From: Gnetum montanum
Taxonomy: Eukaryota; Streptophyta; Gnetopsida; Gnetales; Gnetaceae
Reading direction: 5' to 3'
Length of the DNA: 64,000 nt
Assembly: GCA_015680685.1 (NCBI GenBank)
Contig: MNCI01003327.1
Location: forward strand, 82,200-146,199
Shown here: piece after piece, positions 34,565 to 45,125 of the stretch
Position numbering within the stretch: the first letter of the stretch is position 1
Layout of the letters: every line of letters starts with the position of its first letter
Translations under genes and position numbers: made by a program
Notes under the pieces: generated by a model
What the model saw: only the letters and a program-made list of their open reading frames with translations
What the model was told of the DNA's origin: nothing
Databases searched by the model: none

Positions 34565-35795
34565 CTCAAAAGGATGCCATAAGAAAATGCTCCCTACAAT
34601 ATGCATTAATAGGAGACACCTTGTGTCATAGATCCTACGAGGGAATTCTGTTGATGTGCGTTAGTAGCATCAACGGTCAAACGATCGTAGAACAAGTCCA
34701 CGAAGGACTTTGTGGAGGACACATTACACCTAAATCAATGGCAAAAAAGATTAGGCGCTTAGGCTACTATGCCACACATGGAGTATGATTGCATTTCCAA
34801 AGTCAAAACATGTGACATTTGCCAAAATCATGGTAATCTAATACACATGCCACCTAATGAATTGCATACAGCACAAATCACATGGCCATTCCAAAAATGG
34901 GGTTTAGACTTAATTGGACCGATAATGCCATCATCCTCTGCAGGACATAGCTTTATTATCACCACAACTGAATACTTCACAAAATGGGTAGAAGCTATTC
35001 CCCTTAGGAAGACCACATCAAAACACATTTGCACTTTCATACTAGAAAATATCGTGACCCGTTTTGGTATTTCAATGACCATCGTTACCGACAATGGGCC
35101 ATAGTTCAGCAGTGCAGATACTAAAGGCTTCTATGAAAGTCTAGGCATTAAACATGCATTTTCATCATCTTACTACCCACAAAGCAATGGTCAAGCGGAG
35201 GCTACAAACAAAACTGTCATCACTATGCTCAAAAAGATGCTAAATCAGAGCAAGAAATGATGGCATGAACAATTAGTCTACGCACTGTGGGCATACAGAA
35301 TGACACATCGAACATCTACAGGTAAANACTGTGGGCATACAGAATGACACATCGAACATCTACAGGTAAAACTCCCTATAGTCTTGTGTACAGATCTGAA
35401 GTTTTTTTACCTTTAGAGTTGCAGGTTCCCTCATTGCGGATAGCTCTCTCTAGCCTCCTCGATGAAAGTCAAAACAATGAACTATGCATCACTAACCTTG
35501 ACTCGGTAGAGGAGAAACATGTGCGAATGCTCGATCAAATCGAATGGTACNTGGTAGAGGAGAAACATGTGCGAATGCTCGATCAAATCGAATGGTACCA
35601 GAAACAACAATGGCAATGACACAAAAACGATCTGCACAAGCGCCCAATCAAAGAAGGAGACTTAGTCCTTAAAGCCATACATGAATGCTTAGATAAATTC
35701 TTAGCCAACTGGGAAGGGCCTTACTTAGTCACCAAGGCATACAATAATGGAGCATTCAAACTTGCTGATATGAATGGGAAGGAGTTCACTTTGAG
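34565..35795 (+). pseudogene. GyB integrase
   Basis: Inserts element DNA into the genome. The zinc-binding HHCC domain ends at CDICQNHGN (about 34,813-34,840). The catalytic core shows WGLDLIGPI (first Asp, 34,900), TDNGP, TAG, FSS (second Asp, 35,090) and YYPQSNGQAEATNK (Glu, 35,175). A GPY/F-type end, NWEGPYLVTKAY, follows at about 35,710. The TAG in DNGP-x-F is where Gln is standard. Two single-N joins with duplicated flanks (35,327 and 35,551) distort the frame. Confidence 0.9.
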
Positions 35796-35799
35796 GTAA

Positions 35800-36245
35800 A
35801 GTCCTAGCATCATGACTTAAAATTGATACCACAGAGAAGTCCTAGCATCATGACTTAAAACGGATACCACAAACAAGTCCTAGCATCATGAATTAAAACT
35901 GATACCACAGACAAGTCCTAGGATCATGACTTAAAACTGATACCACAGACAAGTCCTGGCATCATGACTTAAAATTGATATCACACACAAGTCCTAGCAT
36001 CATAACTTCAAACTGATACCACAGAGCTCTGTTCGGTATGACATTAAACTACCACACCTGTCCACCATGACATGAAACTAGCGCCCAGAGTCCACTAAGA
36101 CTATAAACTAGCATGCCTCTTCACAGTCCACTTACGACTATAAACTAGCACTGCACTGTCTGCTACGACGCTAAACTGGCACCGTCCAAAGGATTATGAC
36201 GTAAAACTAATCCATAGTAGTCTGCTAAGACTATAAATTGGCAAC
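35800..36245 (+). repeat. GyB tandem array after pol
   Basis: Six near-identical units of about 38 bases (AGTCCTAGCATCATGACTTAAAACTGATACCACAGAC) at 35,802-36,025, then shorter units with core GACTATAAACTAGCA to 36,245. GyC has the same array at 29,515-29,870. It begins a few bases after the end of the pol frame. Confidence 0.85.
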
Positions 36246-37429
36246 ATCATCGACGACCTCGTAAAGTTTAAAAAGATGTGTTGCTGCAATTGGCTGTACA
36301 TGTTCTATAAAGACTTGTTGCATGATTTGTCTCATGGACACTAATGAAGCTGATGTTGTTCATGATTCTATCTACTTTGAAGATTGCACGTGGTGACTAC
36401 ATCTCCTAGTTTAAAGTTCTTAGTTAACCGATTCATTTGTGTTTTTCTTGTCTTCTTGGAGTTGTGTTTGCAAGATGACACTCCTGAGGCGTTCATACAT
36501 TGATGCACTTCATCGTGATGACAAGGTATCACATTCTTCCTGATGCACATAACTGGGTTAATCAATTTGTTCATAAGTACATTCCCAACTCCTGATACAT
36601 CCCCTATTTCCTCATCATGTCCCAATTTTCCTATTCAATTACATCCCTGGATACATTCCACTCACTTCAAAACTCTTGATACACTATTACACACTATGAC
36701 TCTCTAAGCAGTTGCGATGCCTAACACAATACATAGTACATGATGCAGAATGTAAGCACTCAAACACAAGCACGACACAAAAAGAAAGCTCTTTCAAAAA
36801 GACTGATAAAAGAAAAGATAAAAGAAAAATAAAAAAAACAAGAAAAAAACAAGAAAAGAAAAAAGAAAAAGAACAAAAAGGTCAAAGAGAAAAATGCACG
36901 GAAAAGATCTTCATGATCCCATTAACATCATAAACAAAAGATTGTTGGCTATTCTCATACAAGCCACATACAAGAAGGCAATTGTCTTAGAAAATAGTTA
37001 CACTCATGTATCAAAGAGACCATGTTGTGCATCATCGTGTGGCTTTGGCTATTTACAGCAGGCCCCGTAAACACTCCATAAGAGTCCTGTTTCTCCAAAG
37101 AATGCACCTCCTATGTCTTGGCTCCAAGTTTGTTGAACAATGGCTATTGACAAGGACCAAGGATGTAGCTCATTCGTGTGAAAGCACTTCCTCTCCCATA
37201 ATCCCAGCAACAATCATAGCCCTTAACCTCATGGATTCCCTGGTTACAACCGATTCCCTTACATCTTGAACCACATTCCCTCAATTCCATGTACTTTTGA
37301 AAATGGTGTGATGACGTCCAACCAAGGGCTGATGGATAATATTTGGTATCTGGTTGTTCATGGTGTTTTGCACTTCTTTGTCGACGCCTCTCGAGCAGAT
37401 TCTTCCAAACATCAATAAAGAGGGGCCAA
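36246..37429 (+). other. GyB 3' untranslated region and polypurine tract
   Basis: Noncoding. An adenine-rich purine stretch at 36,775-36,895 (AAAAGAAAAGATAAAAG-like) could prime synthesis but is far from the LTR. The true polypurine tract is AATAAAGAGGGGCCAA at 37,414-37,429. Patches match the GyC 3' region. Confidence 0.65.
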
Positions 37430-39319
37430 CGAAACACCACTAATTTCGGCGTAACACTTTGAAACAAGAATGAATCAAGCCCTTTCAAGCNTGTTGTAGT
37501 CACACTACAACGTGACATGCAATGTGACATGTGAAACCTTTACAAAAACTTCAAAATTTGAGCTAAAATCTGGCATTCTAGAAGTTGGGGTTGCAAGCTT
37601 TCAGAACTTGCAAACTTGCATGTTGTAGATCAGATTGTTTTGGCTCATTTTTAAGACTCAGAGAGTTGGTCACGCTATGGGCAAGGCTCCAACTTGACAG
37701 GATGAGCAAGTTGGCTTGATTTAGCTGAGCGTGGTTTCCATGCCTNCATCCTGTCAAGTTGGAGCCTTGCCCATAGCGTGACCAACTCTCTGAGTCTTAA
37801 AACTGAGCGAAAACAATCTGATCTACAACATGCAAGTTTGCAAGTTCTGAAAGCTTGCAACCCCAACTTCTAGAATGCCAGATTTCAGCTCAAATTTTGA
37901 AGTTTTTGTAAAGGTTTCACATGTCACATTGCATGTCACGTTGTAGTGTGACTACAACCTGACATACTCAAAAATGGTTCAGACAAGTCACGTCCAAGCT
38001 CAAACTTACAGATTTCAGGTCACTCTTAGATAGACAACAGTTGCACTCAAGAAAAAAGGGTCAAAAATCAAAATTTGGAGCAAAATGCATCATTTCACCT
38101 CGCACACACTACATGTCACGTTGGATGTCACATTGTGGTCACGCTGCAGCATGACTCCAGCATGATCCACCACAAATAACTCGAAACAAGGCACTTTCAT
38201 GCTCAATTCATCAATCACAGCCAGGCAATTCTTGCACTTCGAAAATCAGTCTTCAAAATGGAAAATTTGGTAAAAATTTATTAAGTCACGCTGAAGTCAC
38301 AATGAAGTCACACTGCAGCATGAGTGTAGCATGACTATAGCATGCGCACATTGAAGACACATTGCAACAAAATCAAGACATGCTAGAGGTCCTGGTCAAT
38401 CATAAGACACCTTGGAACCATAGAAACACTCAGATCAACATCATGCAGCAAGCAAGTCAAAAATCCAGAAGTTTCAAGAGAGCCAGAGTCAATTTCTCTT
38501 ATTGTACATTATCATTTCATTGTAAATCTTCACTTGTGGGCTTGTCAGGCCCTCATGGTCCAAATTATATGTGCTTCCATGGGCTTGAGTAAGCCATACA
38601 TTGTAAAATACAATGTACTTGGTCCAGAACGTAGCTTACTGGCACACATCCAACTCATGCATAGCTATCCATTGGACATGTGTCACTAGATCCGTTTTTC
38701 TCTCATCCCTCAGCTGTTGATTCCATTCTCGAATTCCACACCTGAGCCCAACCAAACCCTATAAATACCCTGTCAATTCACATAAACCAGGTAGGAAATT
38801 TCCAAAAATAGACATCTTAGGAAACTCAGAATAGCAATCCTTGGGCACTCGGCATACCTTGAATCTTGACATCCAAGTACTTCTGACACACATCACATCA
38901 CATCACCCTGGGGCTTGATGCTTGACCTGCCATCCACATGTGCAGCTATGCTTTGATCGGTGCACATCTTTTCTAAGCAATACAAATTAGTTCGCTTTGC
39001 CAACCATTATTCTATTTGCCCTATTTTACATTTTAGTTTACTATTTATGTTTTGTTTATGATACCTGCATACATTTCTGTTTACATTTCATGCGCACTGT
39101 TTACGTTTTAAAGCTTCAATTATGATAACCCCAGTGCAAGCCATAGTTTATGCTCGGGGAAGTCCTTCGTTGATTTGTGTACAGACCATCCAAGGCACTC
39201 TACCTTTGTTTACTTTTCCAGCTTGCCCTTGGGCAAAGGCAGGGTCAACTATGTCTTCCCAACGATCTTCCAATGTTTGTTTTTCTTCCAGCCTTACACC
39301 GATGATTTAGGTCAGTACA
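37430..39319 (+). repeat. GyB 3' LTR (with inverted assembly segment)
   Basis: Opens CGAAACACCACTAATTTCGG (T mutated to C) and closes GGTCAGTACA. It matches the 5' LTR except for 37,492-37,745, which lies between two single N and is the reverse complement of the LTR sequence that follows it. TATA box at 38,760-38,767. Followed by GAAGC, the target duplication partner. Confidence 0.85.
37492..37745. repeat. Inverted 254-bp segment bounded by single N
   Basis: Reverse complement of 37,747-37,975 plus the preceding LTR bases (GGCATGGAAACC...). The two N at 37,491 and 37,746 mark contig joins. This is most likely a contig placed in the wrong orientation and overlapping its neighbour. Confidence 0.8.
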
Positions 39320-39853
39320 GAAGCCACACCCTTTTCAATCCTTGAGTCCTTCCTTAGTTTGAGAAATGGCTAGTCACCGATTCGTTGGTAGTTCTTATTA
39401 TTTTTAAGAAAGAGGCAATACAGTTCCAAGCCAAGATAGACCACAAAGATTTATGGATGCATGGATGATGTGGACTCATTTCCTACTATATCAAAAGAAC
39501 CATACCTTAGTATCAACATCGTAACTTAAAGGTAAAAACCAAACATTAGCAACCAATAGAAAATAGTTCATACCATCATTAATAGCACTTATTGGGTGAC
39601 AAACTTAACAAAATGGATAAGACACATACATACATACACACACAAATAAAAGAAAAAAGTATAAATGATGTTGTAAAATAAAAATAAGAAAAGTTAAAGA
39701 AATTTGTAAAAGGAAATGTGTAAAACAATAATGTGTAAAACAAAAACGTGTAAAAAAAACTTTAAAAGAACTAAGGGCCTCAAATGATCAACATAGGTGG
39801 CCATCTCCCCCATGACTAAATTGAAAGGGAGAGATTCAAAATAAAGAGCAAGG
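39320..39853 (-). mobile_element. A2 internal region right of GyB
   Basis: Continuation of A2 after the GyB insertion. No ORF. A TCCCCCATGACTAAA motif at 39,806-39,820 (minus: TTTAGTCATGGGGGA) sits just beyond the integrase stop and repeats the polypurine-like motif of the element ends. Confidence 0.6.
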
Positions 39854-41075
39854 TCATCCATTATCAAAGGTGTAATTTACACTGGTTGTTCTTAGTTCAT
39901 GGAAGGGTTTTGTTTGTTGCACATTGACCAGTAATCTCTTATCAGGGCTTTCAGGCTTGTATATTTTCATGGCTCCTAAGGGGAAGGTTGTATGAATAAT
40001 GTAAGGTCCTTCCCATAATGTTTGAAATTTTGTGCATTGTGGTACATGTGTGGGGTTCCAATAAAGGACCTTATCTCCCAGTTGGTACTTAACCTTTCGA
40101 ATTCTTAAGTCATGACATTGCTTGTTATGTGCCTTGTGTAACTCATTTGATGACAGGGCAACCAATCAATTCTCTTCTAGCATGTTTAAAGTTTCCAATC
40201 TTTGTTTTTATGTTAGATCAAGGTCAAGGTGGAGGTCACATGCCATGGATAGTGTACAGAGCTTAGTTTGAATTGGAAGCTTTGGGAGCTTTTTGTACAC
40301 TAACTCATAGGGAGAGTAGCCTGTAGGGAGTTTCCAAGTGGAGAAGTATGCCTAGAGAGCATCGTTTAGTTTAGTGCTCTAATCTTGCCTATATTTGCTA
40401 GTTGTCCTTGTTAATATTCTAGTAATCTCCCGATTAGTAACCTCAGTTTGGCCATTAGCTTGGGGGTGATAAGGTGTAGTCAATTTATATTCAACCCCTA
40501 AGTGTTGCATTAATTTTTGAAAGGTTGTACCCATGAAATGCATTCCATTATCCGAGATAAGTGCACGCGGCACACCAAACCTATTTACGACTTGTTGTTG
40601 TAAAAAATGTGCAGCTGTAGATGATGTGTAGTCTGTTACAGTAGTTTCTTCAACCCATTTTGTTAGATAGTCAACAGTAACAATGATATAAGCTTTTCCA
40701 TTAGACATTGGTGTAATGGGCCCCATAAAGTCTATTCCCCAAATGTCAAAGGGTTCCAAAGGTTGAATCCATTGTTGTGGATCCTCCATTCTAGTAGTCA
40801 TTCCACCATCACATTGACAGGGCTCACAGGATTGGACAAAATGATGGGCATCTTGAAATAGTGTTGGTCAGTAATATCTTGTAAGCAGGATCTTGATAGC
40901 CATACATCTCCCTACATAGTGATCCCCACAGGGGCCCTCATGAGTGTCCTGGAGAACTCTTAGTTGGTCCACATTAGGTACACACCATTGAAGCAAGCCG
41001 TCAAGATAGACTTTGTAAAGTTGTCCTCTGATCTCCATGAAGTACTTGGTTTTGTGAAGAAACTGTTGCTTCTTG
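39854..41075 (-). pseudogene. A2 integrase (Athila-like Gypsy)
   Basis: Minus strand, from the right: an H-H-C-C zinc domain (THEGPCGDH ... SCEPCQ, about 40,945-40,815), then WGIDFMGPI (first Asp, about 40,740), LISDNGMHF (second Asp, about 40,555), YHPQANGQTEVTN (Glu, about 40,465) and, near 39,980, WEGPYIIHTTFPLGAMKIY, the GPY/F end. Two open stretches of 140 and 103 codons are joined across a degraded part at 40,380-40,170. The first Asp segment is the type found in Athila elements. RT, protease, gag and 5' LTR of this copy are missing, because the element ends at 41,075. Confidence 0.85.
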
Positions 41076-41118
41076 GATAGCATGACCCACACCTAGAAAG
41101 CAGAAGTGAAAAATAAAG
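41071..41118 (+). repeat. 48-bp direct duplication, right copy
   Basis: Matches 4,178-4,225 with three differences. It overlaps the first bases of the truncated A2 integrase on the left, and the coiled-coil ORF of the host element resumes on the right. Confidence 0.7.
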
Positions 41119-41854
41119 ACTTGTAGATAGAGGACTTAAAAGAATACATGGGGTAGCAAACCTTTGTTATGCTAACTTAGCCATGTTAATAGCAGGTAGG
41201 CGAGAAGTGAGCTTGAACAACAAGTAGTAGCCATGTATGCCTTTTATGAAAAGGAGTTTACACATCATAAGGATGCTTTACAAAAACTTTAAGTAGCAAA
41301 CTCAAAGCTAGAAGTAGTTAAGGCTAACTACCAAGGGCAAAAAGCTATAGCAATGAACCTAGCCAGAAGATTAATAGATTACCATGAACTAAGAGAGAAG
41401 GCCAAAGCTTTTGAAGATGAAAGATGATAATTTGAAAATTTGTATGTTAAAGCTAATCAGATGTTTCCATAATTGCTATGTTCATGGAACATGTTGATCC
41501 CATCAAACATTGGTTCATCAACATGGATGGTTCATAATCCAAGAACAAAAGAGGATACATTATAGGCACTCTTGAACTGCTACCAATTTCAGAAGCCTAA
41601 TGACAAGGGAAAGTAAGCAATGGAATAGCCACCACCACCTAGAACAACATAAGGCTACATTTGGCTTCACCAAATTTTGTTTTGTATTGTAAAGTTTGTC
41701 ATGTCATGTTTGTGTCATTTTATAAAGCACCACTGCAGCACTCAAGAGTCATGTATAGAGTAGTTAGTGTCATGTAAATCTACCTCCCAATTTTGTAAGG
41801 GATTCTATCCTCATTTTTAACTTGAGGATGAGTTTTTAGTTAATTGTGGCGGTA
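41119..41854 (+). pseudogene. Family A coiled-coil ORF, last part, and 3' tail
   Basis: Continues the frame cut at 4,225. IEDLKEYM followed by QTFVMLT aligns with A4 IQDLIEYMELANLWYANLVML on the minus strand at about 53,060-53,000. Many stops. The 3' tail (41,455-41,850) matches the A4 3' tail and ends in GTGGCGGTA before the LTR. Confidence 0.6.
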
Positions 41855-42723
41855 TGATAAAGTCAAAAATATTTCCATAACGATATTGCAATTATGATAT
41901 CATATCTATGATATCGTAGATACATTATCATATAAATGATATCACAGGATGTGTGTTAGCCTATAAAAGTAACACTTAGGCACATGGATCTACAATAGAT
42001 TTGATAGCATAGTAGCAGAACTCTTTCAATTTTTTTCCATAATTTTAGCTTTCAGTACTTAGTAGTGTGTGCCCATAGTGTGATGTTAAGAGATTGATCA
42101 GAGTCTTTATTCGAGTATGATGTACTTAGACACATTGCATGATTAGAAATAAAGATCAAGATTACTTTCCATCATTGCAATAACACTTAGTTTTATTTCT
42201 ACTTTTATTTAGTTTAAAGTTTACTATTTTCATAGTTACTGATTTACTTTGAATGCACTTTACTATTCCTATCATTAAGAAAAATGAGTATGATTGATCT
42301 TAAGCACTTAAGTGTAGCTACTTGATAACCCAATAGTACTATCACTTGGTACACCTAGTAGTGTGATACTTGATAATCCTAGTAGTAGTTACATGAAGTC
42401 TAAGGTATGAATGGAAGATCAAGACCGACTGCTCATCACATAGGCTAGATTAGATTTGTTTACTATGACTTAGAATTAGAAACCATTACTTTTACATCAT
42501 GTTAACTAGGAGCACTATGGCCCATACAACATCATTTATCATATACCTCATTGTGAGTTAAACCATACACATTGAATTTACTAGCTCACATGGGAAGATA
42601 ATGATCACAACTCTAACTAATTACTTGCATAGTCACATTGCCTTGTCTACAGAATTTGATAGGGATTATGCATGAACACTCATATCTCATATGGTTGGAT
42701 GTTGAATACTCCATTGCTCATCA
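41855..42723 (+). repeat. Family A LTR, plus orientation (right border of nest)
   Basis: Starts TGATAAAGTC after a purine-rich block and ends ...CCATTGCTCATCA. Its U3 has GATATC-like palindromes at 41,880-41,945. It is homologous to but well diverged from the LTR at 2,306, so the two may belong to different insertions or to a very old pair. Confidence 0.7.
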
Positions 42724-43159
42724 CAAAACTATGACTTATAAACTACAACCAACCCCTTCCAATATTACAAGGTGAAACACAATATTTATCTTGATATTGA
42801 TATTGTATTATGTGTGTAGAGCCAAAGAATTTGGAAGATAAATTAACTTGTGCAAATCCATTGGGAGCAATAAATTTTAAGTATAAGAGATATGTCTAAT
42901 ACTTGTGTAATTTGTAAATCCTATGACATATTACGTACTTGTGTAATGTAATCCATGATTCTAAAAGGGATTGCCTTCTACAAAATATAGGATATGTATT
43001 CTTAATTACTTATAATTAATGCAAATGACAATGTGTAAGTGATTTAAAAAACTATTATCAGTAACTATTTTTTTCATGTAACTAAAATGATTTATGAATT
43101 TATATTCAATAAATATCATAATCTACTATGTTAAATCATAATAATTTGTTGGATTAATG

Positions 43160-43222
43160 TACCCTATTCAAACCTAGGACTTGCAAACTACAAGTGCATT
43201 CTCTAACCAATAGACTAACGTA
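43160..43222 (-). repeat. tRNA-derived sequence (SINE head or pseudo-tRNA)
   Basis: On the minus strand, TAGTCTATTGGTTAGAGAAT (D-arm/A-box like) is followed by ACTTG-TAGTTTG-CAAGT, a 5-bp anticodon stem with a 7-base loop, and AGGTTTGAATAGGG (T-arm/B-box like). The acceptor stem is not intact, so it is unlikely to be a working tRNA gene. It is probably the head of a SINE. Confidence 0.5.
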
Positions 43223-43721
43223 ATCTATTGTGTCAAAAATTTATCATTATGAATATGTGAATCTTTTAATTTAACTTCTTCAACTTTTACTTGCTATTGA
43301 GGTATTTGTAACAAGGTAAAGCCCCTTGTACTTTGAATTTTCTAATGTTCTATCATGTACATTCTCACATCATATTTTGTACAAGTTATATTTTCTCCTT
43401 ACCCATCTTTTCTTCAAGTTCCTTTATTATTGGCCCAAGAAGGTTAAGTCTTCTCCTTCAGGTTTTGTCTTTCATGGCTTTCCTATAATTTTACATTAAG
43501 CCTCTTTTATTGGTTGAAAAAGCCTTCTTTCTCCTTGAAACCTACCCTTTTTTTTTTATTTTAATGGATCTCCACAAGACATTCCTCAATCTTCTTCACT
43601 GTATTTTAATTATTTTTATTGCATGTTATTTAACATTTTTAATCACCAAATAAATAAATTTAGTGATGGCTATATGTCTTAAGGGTATATTTAGTCATCT
43701 AGTTTTAGTTCCATAACAATG

Positions 43722-43790
43722 AAGTGTTAGCATAGTGGTAAGACTCCTGATTTGAAAACTCTACATCATGAGTTCAATTCTAGTAGGCAA
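43722..43790 (+). repeat. tRNA-derived SINE-like sequence
   Basis: TAGCATAGTGG (43,728-43,738) fits the RNA polymerase III A box and GAGTTCAATTC (43,770-43,780) fits a B box, 31 bases between them. It is preceded and followed by AT-rich sequence. The end of the repeat was not found. Confidence 0.45.
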
Positions 43791-45125
43791 TGTTGAGTTA
43801 TAAAATTCTATTTGGACTATATATCATGGGGTGTACCTATATTACAATTATTTCAAGGTTTCAACACCCCATCTATTTTTCTGACACCCCCTTCCCAAAT
43901 AAATATAATATGGAAATATTAGGTTTCTTTTGTGTTATTATACCACTTCATATCACAAATTCCTTATGAAAAGTTTGGAAACTAAATAAACATATACTTT
44001 TTTACTATTGCAACACATCTAAAAGTTACAAAACTTCGTAAGATGCCTTGCCACTTCAAGGTAGCATAGTGAATTATTTTGTTATTTAACAAGTATTGTG
44101 TAGAAAAAAGATTGCAAGTTCTAGTCATAGTTTAGGCATATTTAGGTTGTACCAAAGTATTGAGTTGGTTATATGTCCAAGGGTTACATAATAGTCAGGA
44201 AATTTTAATTTCATTTCTGATACCTTCTCCTCTATTCAACCCCAAAACATAAAGTTTACACATGATCAATGACATTGAGATGTCTATGTTGTCCATGATC
44301 CTAGGTCAATCTTTGAAAGTTAGACTTTCATGTCATGCAAACTTGAAAAGTTGCCATAGCTTTTGAAAGCCAATGCCATATTCCATGATGTCATAGGTAC
44401 TTCTCAAAGATAATATAACTTCCAAAATTCAATTTATAGCCTCCATGTATCATAGCATATCTTACCATAAAACAATTAGACTTAAATTTCAATTACTCAA
44501 GTGCATGTAACCTTAGGTTTCCACAACAAACATATTGACTATCAAGCTTTTTTGAATAAAAATCAATTCAAATCATATCAACAATGATGCTAGTGATAAG
44601 TAGCTCAAATAGTTACCTCCTTATCTTATTAGACAAATAATTACATTTAAAGTTATACATGGTTATATTTAGAGGTATACTTAGAATTATACTTTGAGAG
44701 ATGATCATATTTCTCTTATATTTAAAGTTACACTTAGAATTATACTTTAAACCATCATCATATTCCTTTATAACTATATTGTGTTATGAATTAATTTTAA
44801 TAATTTAACTGTAATGTATATTTGGTTAGCTCATCATTGTAACGTTCATGTAACCACCGTGTTTGAGAAACAAAAGAACAAAAACAAGGGGGCAAAAAAC
44901 AAACCCTTGTCAAAGGCAACAAGCAACTTTCTATTTTCAAGGTGAGGGGGCTCCGGTCCACCGGAGCACCTGCCTAGTAGGAACCAGGTATCAAAACATG
45001 TAGGAGGTTTACTAGGCCACCTTTAGAATAGCCAAAAACGTCGTGACGCCATGTCATGCTTCTAGATAAAATTTTGAAATACCATAAAAATAAAAATAAA
45101 TTTCAAGGAAGGTTGTAGAAATTAC

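Larger units (their letters stand above)
6465..39319 (+). mobile_element. GyB: Tat/Ogre-like Gypsy LTR retrotransposon with nested inserts
   Basis: A plus-strand element with LTRs at both ends, flanked by GAAGT (6,460-6,464) and GAAGC (39,320-39,324), a target duplication with one mismatch. Order: LTR, primer-binding site, leader repeats, gag, protease, repeat array, antisense gene, repeat array, RT, RNase H, second RNase H, integrase, repeat array, polypurine tract, LTR. The second, archaeal-type RNase H and the long interval between protease and RT place it in the Tat/Ogre group (known for that lineage). All sense ORFs carry stops. It is enlarged by solo LTR D (10,108-11,710) and by GyC (19,561-31,979). 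Confidence 0.85.
42724..45125. other. AT-rich spacer without gene
   Basis: No ORF above 60 codons and no retroelement domain. It contains tRNA-like pieces at 43,160-43,222 and 43,722-43,790. I looked here on the minus strand for the missing C-terminal exons of the SCPL gene (Gly-Asp-x-Asp and Gly-Gly-His) and saw none. Confidence 0.5.

Noticed and set aside
36712-36933. Lys-rich 73-codon frame
   Set aside because: Translation of an adenine-rich tract in the GyB 3' untranslated region.
37492-38000. Long inverted repeat, possible MITE or hairpin
   Set aside because: Bounded by single N and equal to a wrongly oriented contig; the 5' LTR lacks it.
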